The notes under the pieces: model-generated
What the model was told of the DNA's origin: nothing
Databases searched by the model: none
Seen by the model: the letters and a program-made list of their open reading frames with translations, nothing else
Part shown: positions 7,043 through 14,664 of the stretch, one piece after another
Position numbering within the stretch: position 1 is the first letter of the stretch
Layout of the letters: the number at the start of each line of letters is the position of its first letter
Assembly (NCBI RefSeq): GCF_002420705.1
Contig: NZ_DIIM01000005.1
Span: 1-24,444, forward strand
DNA: 24,444 nt
DNA from: Sphingobacterium sp. UBA5670
GTDB lineage: Bacteria > Bacteroidota > Bacteroidia > Sphingobacteriales > Sphingobacteriaceae
Direction of reading: 5' to 3'
Translations under genes and position numbers: made by a program

Positions 7043-7684
7043 TTATCCTCGAATAAATGGATTGGAATTTTTTTCAAAGCCAATCGTAGTTGATGGCCCA
7101 TGTCCAGGATAGACAATTGTGTCATCGGGTAAAGTATAAAGTTTAGCCTCTATGCTATCTAAGAGCTGTTGATGGTTTCCTCCAGGAAGATCAGTCCTGC
7201 CTATACTGTTGCGAAATAGTACATCTCCTCCTATCAAAAATTTCTGATCGGCCGAATAAAAGCAGATATGTGCAGGTGAATGACCTGGTGCTAGTATAAC
7301 TTTTAGTTTATCATCACCTAGGGAAATGGTATCACCATCATTTAGAAAGGCTTCTCCAATTGGAGAAATGTCATACCGGAAGCCCATTTGAGGCGCATAA
7401 TTCTGAACGGCTACTAAAATCGGTACCTCACCTTCATGGAATTGCGGTAGTAGACCAAATTTCTCATGGACAAAGCTATTGCCTAAAACATGGTCTATAT
7501 GGCAATGTGTATTTAAGAGAATTGTTGGCTTCAGTCCATTATCTGTAATGAAGGCCGTTAATTCTCCCTGCTCTTGCTCACCATACATTCCAGGATCGAT
7601 AATAATTGCATTTCCTGAGTCGTTATACAGCAGGTAAGTATTTTCCTGATAAGGGTTGAACGTGAATGTTTTGATCGTAAGCAT
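7043..7684 (-). CDS. Metallo-beta-lactamase-fold hydrolase (glyoxalase II-like)
   Basis: The 213-residue cytosolic protein has all MBL metal ligands: THCHIDH (His60, His62, Asp64, His65), His135 in LAPGHSPAH, Asp154 in IGGDVLF and His195 in YPGHGP. The arrangement is that of glyoxalase II-related hydrolases, which act on thioesters such as S-lactoylglutathione, but the protein is shorter than true glyoxalase II (about 250 residues) and lacks its C-terminal glutathione-binding part. The substrate is therefore unknown. It is followed after 5 nt by the FtsX-type permease and preceded by aroE with a 44-nt gap. A weak TAATTTTA box ends 5 nt before its ATG. Confidence 0.88.
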   Translation of the reverse strand: MLTIKTFTFNPYQENTYLLYNDSGNAIIIDPGMYGEQEQGELTAFITDNGLKPTILLNTHCHIDHVLGNSFVHEKFGLLPQFHEGEVPILVAVQNYAPQMGFRYDISPIGEAFLNDGDTISLGDDKLKVILAPGHSPAHICFYSADQKFLIGGDVLFRNSIGRTDLPGGNHQQLLDSIEAKLYTLPDDTIVYPGHGPSTTIGFEKNSNPFIRG

Positions 7685-7689
7685 AATGG

Positions 7690-7697
7690 TAAAATTA
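7690..7697 (-). promoter_or_regulatory. Weak -7 box before the MBL hydrolase gene
   Basis: On the minus strand this reads TAATTTTA, seven of eight to TAnnTTTG, and ends 5 nt before the ATG at 7684. No TTG element is visible at the expected distance. Confidence 0.25.
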
Positions 7698-7728
7698 CAG
7701 TTTTTATTGATTTCTCACTATTGAAAGG

Positions 7729-8475
7729 TCAACTATTCCAGATTTCCCAGTTTTTTTCTGCCTGAAGAACCAACATTTCATATCCATTTTTGATTCTGGC
7801 CCCTTTTTCTTTGCTTTTTCGTAAAAATGCAGTCTCCTCTGGGTTGTAAATGAGATCATAGCAGAGGTGCGTCTCATTTATAAATTCGTAGGGAATTTTT
7901 GGAGATTCTGTTATATTGGGAAATGTACCCACTGGAGAACAGTTGATAATTATGGTATGCTCAGCTAAGATCGAGGCATCAAGCTCATCATAAGTAAACT
8001 GGTCGGCATGTTTGGTTCTACTGACCAGCTTGTGTGTTATTCCCAGCTGATTCAGCGCATAGATTACAGCTTTTGCTGCACCTCCATTTCCTAGAATCAA
8101 AGCCTTTTTGTCAAGATGTGGATTTAATAGCGGTCTTATCGACCACTCAAAGCCATAAGCGTCTGTGTTATATCCTTTTAAATGCGTTGATCCATCTACT
8201 GTGTGGCTGATCCGGATACAGTTTACAGCTTGTATTGCTGCAGCTTCTTCCGAAAGCTCATCCAAATAATCCATTACCTCTATTTTATAAGGAATAGTCA
8301 CATTGACACCATAGAACTCTTTATTGGAAGCAATCGCTGTAAAATCAGCTATTTGAGGAAGTGCGTATAGATCGTAATCTACGTCGGTAATATGTTCTTG
8401 CTGAAATTTCTCTAAATAATATTTTTTTGAAAAGGAATGCCCTAATGGGTACCCTATTAAACCTAGTTTTTTCAT
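7729..8475 (-). CDS. aroE: Shikimate 5-dehydrogenase
   Basis: AroE reduces 3-dehydroshikimate to shikimate with NADPH, on the way to chorismate and the aromatic amino acids. The 248-residue protein has the substrate-binding GYPLGHSFS motif (8-16, with the Ser-x-Ser pair), NVTIPYK with catalytic Lys64, NTDAYG with catalytic Asp105, the Rossmann-fold loop LGNGGAAKA (128-136) and NCSPVGTFPN (178-187). It is slightly shorter than E. coli AroE (272 residues) but all active-site residues are present. It lies between the TPR protein gene, from which it is separated by a perfect hairpin, and the MBL hydrolase gene. Confidence 0.95.
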   Translation of the reverse strand: MKKLGLIGYPLGHSFSKKYYLEKFQQEHITDVDYDLYALPQIADFTAIASNKEFYGVNVTIPYKIEVMDYLDELSEEAAAIQAVNCIRISHTVDGSTHLKGYNTDAYGFEWSIRPLLNPHLDKKALILGNGGAAKAVIYALNQLGITHKLVSRTKHADQFTYDELDASILAEHTIIINCSPVGTFPNITESPKIPYEFINETHLCYDLIYNPEETAFLRKSKEKGARIKNGYEMLVLQAEKNWEIWNS

Positions 8476-8526
8476 TGGAATTTTGACAATATATTTAGGA
8501 ATCAGAAATGTATCTTGAATTTAAAT

Positions 8527-8555
8527 CTTCGGTCATTGCAACGCAATGACCGAAG
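8527..8555 (-). terminator. Perfect 13-bp stem hairpin after the TPR gene
   Basis: The arms 8527-8539 and 8543-8555 are perfectly complementary around a 3-nt loop. It starts 13 nt past the stop codon of the TPR gene (8569) and 51 nt before the aroE start. The minus-strand flank after the stem is ATTTAAATTC, not a clean T-run, so termination is likely but not assured. Confidence 0.5.
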
Positions 8556-8568
8556 GTGGCCTCGTATA

Positions 8569-9981
8569 TTAATCTTTCGGCTTTGTATATTTTTTTACGA
8601 TTTCAGCGATGATCTGATTCCCCTGTAGCTGTGGCAGGTAATCAAAAAGAATATGATGCTTATCAGGATCGGTGGCTAAGCCAAGCTCTAAAAAGTTTAG
8701 TGCTTCATTGTATTGACCATTGGCAAATAGATAAGCAACGACACGATAATATAACTCTGCGGCATTTGGATTTTGTGTAATAGCATCGGATATTACATTA
8801 ATAGCTTCATCAATTTTACTTTGTTCAAATAGAATTGATGAATAATCAAGCCATGCATCTATATCCGTTGGATTTAATCCAACGACCTTTTTATAGGCTT
8901 CTTCTGCAAGATCTATTTGTTGTAGTTTGTAGCGGGCATCGGCAATTGCAAACCAGTAATCTGGGTTTGTATCCTCCAGTTCTAAAGCTTTTTTATAGAA
9001 ATGAAGTGATTCAAAATAACGTTCTTCAAAATCTAGAGTAACCCCGATACCGAACCAGGCATCAGCAAGTTCCGCATCTAATTTGACCGCTTTTTTATAA
9101 TAATTGCGGGCTTCCTCCATCTGCTCAAGTTTTTCATAGCATTCGCCGATAGCACAATAGGTATCTGCACTCGGTTGCTCGTATTCGAATGTTTGTTTGT
9201 AAACATCCAATGCTTCTTGATAACGATCAAGATTAACGAGAGCATTCCCCTTATTGAAATAAGCCGAAGAAAAGTCTTCTTTAATTAATATGGCATAATC
9301 GTATGCGTCGAGGGCCTCCTCAAACCTGCTGATTTTATGGTAAGAATTTCCTAGATTATACCAAGCGTAGTAGGAATAGGGGTCTGAATCAATGTATTTC
9401 TTATAAAAGGAGATACTTTCCTCCTGTCTATCCAATACATCGTAACAATAAGCCAATTCATAGAGCGCTTCCTGGTAGTCCATATTCAATTCAAGTGCTT
9501 TCTTTAGATAAATTATCGCCTTATCATAATTCATTTGTGCTTGAAAGATCATCGCAATATGGAAGTATACCTCATCTTTATTATCTAACAGCGGAAGTGC
9601 TTTGAAGAGCTGTTCCAAAGCATTATCAAACTGGCCGATACTGCCCAATATGCCACCACGAATCAAGAATATGTCACCTTCTGAGGCTTCCAATAATTCC
9701 GCTTTATCCAATGCTGCAAGCGCATTCTGATATTGTTGAATCGTTGAAAACAGTTGTGCCTGTTTCAACAAAAATGTAATATCAAAAGGATGTTGGCTGA
9801 TGGCGAATTCGGTAACCTGTAAGGCCTTAACAGGGTCGTTTTTTTCCGCGTAGTAATCAATAATTCCTTCAAAAGCTTTGGAGTCAAAAAAATACTGATC
9901 CTCGTTTCGAAGCATTTCCTCATATCTGTCTACCGAGATTTTTCTTTCCTCGGGGTTTTCAAATTCAAAATCCTCTTCCAT
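8569..9981 (-). CDS. Long tetratricopeptide-repeat protein
   Basis: The 470-residue protein is built almost entirely of TPR units, about ten of them, from residue 40 on. Clear examples are DKAIIYLKKALELNMDYQEALYE, YYAWYNLGNSYHKISRFEEALDAYDYAI, ADAWFGIGVTLDFEERYFESLHFYKKALE and DAWLDYSSILFEQSKIDEAINVI. It has no signal peptide or membrane segment, so it is a cytosolic scaffold with unknown partners. The first 25 residues are very acidic (MEEDFEFENPEER). The ATG at 9981 is chosen over an in-frame TTG two codons upstream. A perfect hairpin follows the stop codon. Confidence 0.88.
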   Translation of the reverse strand: MEEDFEFENPEERKISVDRYEEMLRNEDQYFFDSKAFEGIIDYYAEKNDPVKALQVTEFAISQHPFDITFLLKQAQLFSTIQQYQNALAALDKAELLEASEGDIFLIRGGILGSIGQFDNALEQLFKALPLLDNKDEVYFHIAMIFQAQMNYDKAIIYLKKALELNMDYQEALYELAYCYDVLDRQEESISFYKKYIDSDPYSYYAWYNLGNSYHKISRFEEALDAYDYAILIKEDFSSAYFNKGNALVNLDRYQEALDVYKQTFEYEQPSADTYCAIGECYEKLEQMEEARNYYKKAVKLDAELADAWFGIGVTLDFEERYFESLHFYKKALELEDTNPDYWFAIADARYKLQQIDLAEEAYKKVVGLNPTDIDAWLDYSSILFEQSKIDEAINVISDAITQNPNAAELYYRVVAYLFANGQYNEALNFLELGLATDPDKHHILFDYLPQLQGNQIIAEIVKKYTKPKD

Positions 9982-10080
9982 TCTCAAAAGTTTAAAACCA
10001 GTATTCTGTTCCTTAATTCAAAATACTAATTTCTTATCTAATTTGTTCGAACTAATTTTCCACAAATTGGATATCCTCCA

Positions 10081-10088
10081 CAAAGGTA
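10081..10088 (-). promoter_or_regulatory. Possible -7 box of the TPR gene
   Basis: On the minus strand this reads TACCTTTG, a perfect TAnnTTTG box, located 99 nt before the ATG at 9981. The matching upstream position falls in the ompA terminator and has no TTG. The leader would be long. Confidence 0.3.
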
Positions 10089-10104
10089 AGGATAAATACG
10101 TGTA

Positions 10105-10135
10105 AAATAAAAAAGCCGGCTTTAAGCCGGCTTTT
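10105..10135 (-). terminator. Strong intrinsic terminator of the ompA-like gene
   Basis: AAAAGCCGGC (10111-10120) pairs with GCCGGCTTTT (10126-10135) around loop tttaa. On the minus strand the GC-rich stem is followed by a T-rich run, TTTTTTATTTT. It lies 26 nt after the ompA-like stop codon. The T-run on the other strand would make it work in both directions. Confidence 0.85.
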
Positions 10136-10161
10136 ATTATAATGGTATAAATTATATACGA

Positions 10162-11538
10162 TTATTTTTTGATCTCAACACGACGGTTTTGAACACGACC
10201 TTCTTCAGTAGCATTTGATGCAACTGGGTTTTTCTCTCCGTAACCTTGAGCAGTGATGCTTGATGAAGAAACACCAGCATTTACTAAGTATTGTTTTACA
10301 GAGTTAGCACGGTCTTTAGATAAAGTCAAGTTATAAGACTCAGAACCTTCAGCAGATGCATAACCATCTAATGCTACAGATGAATTGTTATCACGTAACT
10401 CTTTAGCCAATTTGTCTAATGTAGAGTAAGATGAAGTTTTCAATACTGAGCTATCAAATTCGAATTGAATTGGAGCATAGTAACCGTTAGAAGTTACATT
10501 TTCAACAACTGGCTCTGGGAATTTGATTGGACATCCTGAACCATCTACTGGAGTACCAGCTGGAGTGCCAGGGCATTTGTCAAATTTATCAGATACACCG
10601 TCACCATCAGCATCAGCGCTTAATGTGTTAACAGTACCTTCTAAAGTGCTTACACGTTGTTTTAAAGCTTCAACTTCGTTTCTCAATGAAGGATCTTTCA
10701 ACTCATCATACATTGTAGCAACTGGGTTAGCAAAAGTCAAGTTTTGTTTGTCTTTCGAACCTAAAGTGAATTCTAAACCAGCCATAACTGTAGAGAATTT
10801 ACCTTTGTAAGAAGACTGACGAGCTGGACCATAGATTTGATCATCAGCAAAGTTCATTGTATAACCTAAGTTCAATGCTACTACTTCAGATAATTTGAAT
10901 TTAGCACCAACACCTACAGGAACGAACGCTGTCAATTTATTGTCGCGTCCATCATCATTCTTGTCACGGTCACCAATGATGCCTTCACCCCATTTACCTG
11001 AATTATCATAAACTACTGTTCCTGAGAAATCATTGTTCGCATATTGAACAGGGTTGTAAGCCATCGCTCCCAAACCTACTTTAGCGTAGAAGTTAACTGC
11101 ATTTTCTCTTCTCAAGAAATCGATTGTACCCAATTGGAATACACCGTTTAAGCTAGCAGCCCAGTTAACACTAGTTTCTACTGAACGAGCACCTCTAGAG
11201 TTCTCGATAGCAGGACCAGAAAGATCATGGTTGTAAGTTTTGATTTTACCACGGTTTGCTTCAACTTCTAAACCGAATAGGTGAGAGAATTGTTTACGTA
11301 CTGTCAAACCATAGTACTCACCTACTTTATTTTGGAAGTAACCTACCTTTTGACCAAAAGCGTTACCGCCACCGATTACGTTGTTCGGTGTAGTGATACC
11401 ACCTTGAACTCCGATAGACCAAGTTCTGTATTGTGATCTACCACCGAATACTTGTTGAGCTTGTGCTGTACCAGCGAAACCTAAAGCGGCAACTAATGTA
11501 GCAGCAACAGCTGTTTTTTTAATTGTAGAATAGTTCAT
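10162..11538 (-). CDS. OmpA-family outer membrane protein with TSP3 linker
   Basis: This 458-residue porin-like protein links the outer membrane to peptidoglycan. It has a signal peptide with cleavage after AQA (residue 27), a beta-barrel domain to about 265 ending in a typical strand (VMAGLEFTL), a short coiled-coil (about 280-305), a thrombospondin type 3 calcium-binding repeat (DADGDGVSDKFDKCPGTPAG, 308-328) and a C-terminal OmpA domain (about 353-458) with DGYASAEGSE and LSKDRANSVKQYL, which binds meso-diaminopimelate. The codon choice is visibly narrower than in neighbouring genes (ACT, GTT, AAC repeated), which fits strong expression. The ATG at 11538 starts the signal peptide; an in-frame TTG at 11580 overlaps the -7 box and is rejected. 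Confidence 0.92.
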   Translation of the reverse strand: MNYSTIKKTAVAATLVAALGFAGTAQAQQVFGGRSQYRTWSIGVQGGITTPNNVIGGGNAFGQKVGYFQNKVGEYYGLTVRKQFSHLFGLEVEANRGKIKTYNHDLSGPAIENSRGARSVETSVNWAASLNGVFQLGTIDFLRRENAVNFYAKVGLGAMAYNPVQYANNDFSGTVVYDNSGKWGEGIIGDRDKNDDGRDNKLTAFVPVGVGAKFKLSEVVALNLGYTMNFADDQIYGPARQSSYKGKFSTVMAGLEFTLGSKDKQNLTFANPVATMYDELKDPSLRNEVEALKQRVSTLEGTVNTLSADADGDGVSDKFDKCPGTPAGTPVDGSGCPIKFPEPVVENVTSNGYYAPIQFEFDSSVLKTSSYSTLDKLAKELRDNNSSVALDGYASAEGSESYNLTLSKDRANSVKQYLVNAGVSSSSITAQGYGEKNPVASNATEEGRVQNRRVEIKK

Positions 11539-11577
11539 ACTCTTGTTTTTAAGGTTATTATTAATTTTAATTGTTTT

Positions 11578-11607
11578 CAAATTTAATTATCGTATTAACA
11601 CATGGAA
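11578..11607 (-). promoter_or_regulatory. Promoter of the ompA-like gene
   Basis: On the minus strand TAAATTTG (11585-11578) is a perfect -7 box, with TTC (11607-11605) exactly 19 nt upstream in the place of the TTG element. The leader to the ATG at 11538 is about 35 nt, AT-rich, with no clear Shine-Dalgarno sequence. Confidence 0.55.
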
Positions 11608-11694
11608 CAGTACAATTGCCGTGCCAAAGTCTTAAAGTTATGTTAAAATTCTGTTTTTGCTATATTTTGTACTAAATTAAGTATTTAATGTGAA

Positions 11695-11745
11695 ACAACA
11701 AAACAAAAATTCGGTACGAAAGTACCAAATTTTTGTTTTGTTTCA
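11695..11745 (-). terminator. Long hairpin terminator after the Pit gene
   Basis: GGTAC (11713-11717) and GTACC (11722-11726) close a 4-nt loop; after one mismatch the stem continues through 13 more pairs (11699-11711 with 11728-11740). The arms are A-rich on one side and T-rich on the other, so it can act in both directions. It separates the Pit gene from the ompA promoter. Confidence 0.7.
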
Positions 11746-11778
11746 ATAGGTTTAAGAAAAAAATTAAGGTTTTTTTTT

Positions 11779-12789
11779 CTAAAGCAAATAATGTACGACT
11801 AATAACGACAATCCACCCAGCAAGGCCGAAACTGGAATTGTCAATATCCAAGCCCATAACAGGCTGATTGTTACCCCCCAACGTACCGCTGATACGCGTT
11901 TGACGACACCAACACCGATGATAGCACCAGTAATGGTATGTGTTGTAGAGGCTGGGATCCCAAAATGTTCTGTGATACCCAATGTTACAGCTCCTGCAGA
12001 TTCTGCACAGACACCTTCTAATGGTGTTACTTTAGTAATCTTGGTTCCCATTGTTTTCACAATTTTCCATCCTCCGCTCATTGTTCCTGCTGAAATAGCC
12101 GCATAACAAGTCAATGGAATCCATTCCGGCATGTGTTCAGTTGTTGGGACATAACCTCCGGCAACCATAGCTACCAAGATGATACCCATGACCTTTTGTG
12201 CATCATTACCCCCATGAGCGAAACTCAAAGCGGCAGAAGAGATCAATTGTAAGATCTTGAACCATTTTTCGGCGACACTTGGCCGTGATTTTCTAGCTAA
12301 GTTTATGACTATTAGTGTGATGATAATAGATATTGTCATACCGATAATAGGCGCGAGTACGATAAAGGCAATAATCTTTAAAGTAGCATCGATATTGATT
12401 GCGTGAATAGGGTCTGCGCCAAGAATAAATGCGTACGCCATACCTGATCCTGCAAAACCTCCAATAAGTGTGTGAGATGAACTTGATGGTACGCCATAGT
12501 ACCATGTAAATAAGTTCCAGCCAATTGCTGCAAGTAACCCAGCAAAAATAACCTCTAGGGTAATGTATTCTTCCAATACTGTTTTTGCAATGGTATTGGC
12601 TACTTTGTGATCTGTAAAGTAGAAGTAAGCTGCAAAATTGAATATCGCAGCCCATAAAACTGCCATTGCTGGCGTTAAGACTTTTGTTGATACAACTGTC
12701 GCAATGGAATTGGCTGCATCATGGAATCCATTAATGTAGTCAAAAGCAATTGCAAGGACAATCACAACAACGAGTAATGTTGACATCAT
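11779..12789 (-). CDS. Inorganic phosphate transporter, PiT family
   Basis: The 336-residue membrane protein takes up phosphate with the proton or cation gradient. The family's internal duplication is plain: GFHDAANSIAT (21-31) and FAHGGNDAQKVMG (190-202) are the two halves of the signature, and GVPSSSSHTLIGG (99-111) is repeated as GIPASTTHTITGA (277-289). About ten hydrophobic segments can be seen. The length matches the short bacterial Pit type (B. subtilis about 333) rather than E. coli PitA (499), which has a longer central loop. It lies 36 nt after the DUF47 gene, and this pairing is common in many bacteria. A long hairpin terminator follows the gene. Confidence 0.93.
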   Translation of the reverse strand: MMSTLLVVVIVLAIAFDYINGFHDAANSIATVVSTKVLTPAMAVLWAAIFNFAAYFYFTDHKVANTIAKTVLEEYITLEVIFAGLLAAIGWNLFTWYYGVPSSSSHTLIGGFAGSGMAYAFILGADPIHAINIDATLKIIAFIVLAPIIGMTISIIITLIVINLARKSRPSVAEKWFKILQLISSAALSFAHGGNDAQKVMGIILVAMVAGGYVPTTEHMPEWIPLTCYAAISAGTMSGGWKIVKTMGTKITKVTPLEGVCAESAGAVTLGITEHFGIPASTTHTITGAIIGVGVVKRVSAVRWGVTISLLWAWILTIPVSALLGGLSLLVVHYLL

Positions 12790-12825
12790 AATCTCGTAGA
12801 ATTTTTGTGCACTTAAATCGAATGA

Positions 12826-13473
12826 TTATGCGTTTTTAACTAGAATGCTTTCTAAAACGTTAGCAACATCCTCACATTTATCGGTTGCATCTTCCATTGC
12901 AGACAACACTTCTTTGTGTTTAATTAATGAAATTGCATCTTTTTCAAATTCGAAAAGGTCGGCTACTGCTTTATCAAAGATATAATCCGCTTTGTTTTCC
13001 ACACTATTGATACGAACGCATGAATCCGTAATATTACGGATATTTTTCAAGTCTCTAAGCTCATGGATAGCTTTTGATACATGTTCGGTAGCTTCAACCA
13101 ATAAGTCTGCAATTTCAATCATTGGCTCGGTGGCTTTTTCCACTTTGTAAAGGTCCATTCTGTTGGCTGCACCGTGTATGAAATCTGCGACATCGTCCAA
13201 TGAACTTGCCAAAGAGTGTATATCTTCGCGGTCAAAAGGAGTGATGAAATTCTTTCCTAACTCCAAATGAATCTGATGTGTGATATTGTCGCCCCTGTGC
13301 TCCAAATCTTCCATCTTGCGCGTAAATTCTTTTTTCTTCTCAGGATTGTTTGAGTTAACAATATCTTTTAACAACAGTGACATTTCGATCAAATTGTTGC
13401 CTGCTTGTTCAAACAAAGGGAAGAATTTTTTGTCCTTTGGAACGAAGTATTGAAAAATGCTATTTAAAGACAT
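12826..13473 (-). CDS. DUF47 family PhoU-like protein (Pit accessory regulator)
   Basis: The 215-residue helical cytosolic protein belongs to DUF47, distant relatives of PhoU. Typical stretches are the N-terminal FVPKDKKFFPLFEQAGNNL, the metal-binding-type DLEHRGDNITHQIHLEL, and TPFDREDIHSLASSLDDVADFI, with the Asp/Glu pattern E/DxxxD used by PhoU to bind metal clusters. Members of this family, encoded beside Pit transporters, are thought to regulate transporter activity. It is the first gene of the DUF47-Pit pair and has its own candidate promoter and a Pho-box-like repeat upstream, with the sensor kinase gene ending 90 nt before it. Confidence 0.92.
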   Translation of the reverse strand: MSLNSIFQYFVPKDKKFFPLFEQAGNNLIEMSLLLKDIVNSNNPEKKKEFTRKMEDLEHRGDNITHQIHLELGKNFITPFDREDIHSLASSLDDVADFIHGAANRMDLYKVEKATEPMIEIADLLVEATEHVSKAIHELRDLKNIRNITDSCVRINSVENKADYIFDKAVADLFEFEKDAISLIKHKEVLSAMEDATDKCEDVANVLESILVKNA

Positions 13474-13491
13474 ATCTTAAATTTATTTTTG

Positions 13492-13499
13492 CAAAAATA
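13492..13499 (-). promoter_or_regulatory. -7 box of the DUF47-Pit operon
   Basis: On the minus strand this reads TATTTTTG, a perfect TAnnTTTG box, 18 nt upstream of the ATG at 13473. There is no TTG at the usual upstream distance; that position is taken by the TTAACA direct repeat (13504-13525), as at activator-dependent promoters. Confidence 0.5.
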
Positions 13500-13503
13500 A
13501 TAC

Positions 13504-13525
13504 CTTAATGTTAAGTTAATGTTAA
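13504..13525 (-). promoter_or_regulatory. Putative Pho box (TTAACA direct repeat) before DUF47-Pit
   Basis: On the minus strand TTAACA-TTAAC-TTAACA-TTAAG is two 11-bp direct repeats differing only in the last base (13525-13515 and 13514-13504). Hexamers TT(A/C/T)ACA spaced by about 5 bp are known PhoP boxes of Bacillus, and E. coli Pho boxes also repeat at 11 bp. The repeat ends 4 nt before the -7 box of a phosphate-uptake operon and lies downstream of a sensor kinase gene, so a PhoB-type response regulator is the likely binder. That is inferred, not shown. Confidence 0.5.
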
Positions 13526-13563
13526 CATTGATTTTGTTTAAACATAAAAGTGTCATCAATTGT

Positions 13564-14601
13564 TTAGTTTCCTGACTGAACATTTTGCAAAGTAAAGCCA
13601 AATGTTGTTCCGATACCTTCTGTACTCCGGACATTGACATTTTGTTGATGCGCCTCGACGATATGTTTTACGATGGCCAATCCCAAACCTGATCCTCCGA
13701 TATCGCGCGACCGGCTCTTGTCTGTCCGAAAAAAGCGTTCGAATACGCGGCTGAGATTTTTTTCTTCAATACCATAACCGTCATCGGTAATTTCGATAAG
13801 AACCTGCTCAAAGAGGGGAAAAATCTTAATTTTCGTTGTCCCACCTTCTTTCCCATATTTAAGAGAATTGTCGATCAGATTGTACAGCACCTGGTGGATC
13901 TTATTACGGTCGGCTTTGACCCAATGTGGTGCACCGGCTTTGGGTTTAAATTCTATTTTAATATTGTGTTGATTAGCTTTGTCCTCTAAAGAATAGGCCG
14001 TGTCTTTGATAAGTTCAACAATGTCGAATTTCTCGATATTCAGAACCATTTTTCCTGATTCCAATTTGGATATCTCATCAAGATCCTGAATCAGATAATT
14101 CAGTCGGTCTAGATTTCTAGCAGCTTTATCCAAGAAATTCTTTGCCATCTCCATATCTTCTTCCATAAGACCATCTTGCAAGGTCTCAATATAACCTTGG
14201 GTGGCAAACAACGGCGTTTTGAATTCATGAGAAATATTGGATAAAAACTCTCTGCGGAATTTTTCCTGTGATTTTAGTTGCTCTATCTCATTTTTTTTGT
14301 CTTTTGCCCAGGCTTTGACTTCGTTCTCCGCATCTGTAATGGGATCTTCGCTGACATGTTCTCCGATAGCATCTTTGAGATCCTTGCCCAATTTGAGGTT
14401 ATGAATTAATTTATACATCGTATTGAGTCTGCGATATATATATTTTTCAAATAAATAGTTAAATAAGAGAAAACTCGTTACTACGGCAACAATGAAAATG
14501 ATCAGAGCTGTCTGTAGGTCATGTTTATAATAAAAGCTGATCGTTGATATTGCAATGCCGACAGCTGCGGAGTTTGCCAATAATAATTGTCTAAAATTCA
14601 T
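13564..14601 (-). CDS. Membrane sensor histidine kinase (PhoR-like context)
   Basis: The 345-residue kinase has two N-terminal membrane segments (about 5-24 and 31-50) with only a few residues between them, so there is no periplasmic sensor domain. A helical linker (about 55-115) leads to the HisKA domain with phosphorylated His125 in FLSNISHEFKTPL. The ATPase domain has the N box (YNLIDNSLKYG, Asn241 and Asn245), G1 DDGYGI (273-278), F box VFERFFR and G2 GGSGLGL (302-308), so all catalytic motifs are intact. The layout matches PhoR of Gram-positive and Bacteroidota type, and DUF47-Pit directly follows. No response regulator gene is adjacent. A terminator-like hairpin lies directly upstream of the start codon. 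Confidence 0.9.
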   Translation of the reverse strand: MNFRQLLLANSAAVGIAISTISFYYKHDLQTALIIFIVAVVTSFLLFNYLFEKYIYRRLNTMYKLIHNLKLGKDLKDAIGEHVSEDPITDAENEVKAWAKDKKNEIEQLKSQEKFRREFLSNISHEFKTPLFATQGYIETLQDGLMEEDMEMAKNFLDKAARNLDRLNYLIQDLDEISKLESGKMVLNIEKFDIVELIKDTAYSLEDKANQHNIKIEFKPKAGAPHWVKADRNKIHQVLYNLIDNSLKYGKEGGTTKIKIFPLFEQVLIEITDDGYGIEEKNLSRVFERFFRTDKSRSRDIGGSGLGLAIVKHIVEAHQQNVNVRSTEGIGTTFGFTLQNVQSGN

Positions 14602-14609
14602 TTGCTGAA

Positions 14610-14637
14610 TAAAAAAGGCCCCTGATTTGGAGCCTAA
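14610..14637 (-). terminator. Terminator-like hairpin between psd-like gene and kinase
   Basis: On the minus strand AGGCTCC (14635-14629) pairs with GGGGCCT (14622-14616), one mismatch, around loop AAATCA, and is followed by TTTTTTATT. It lies 28 nt after the psd-like stop and the T-run ends about 8 nt before the kinase ATG at 14601. Confidence 0.65.
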
Positions 14638-14664
14638 GTTACTTATAATGATATTAATAAATTG

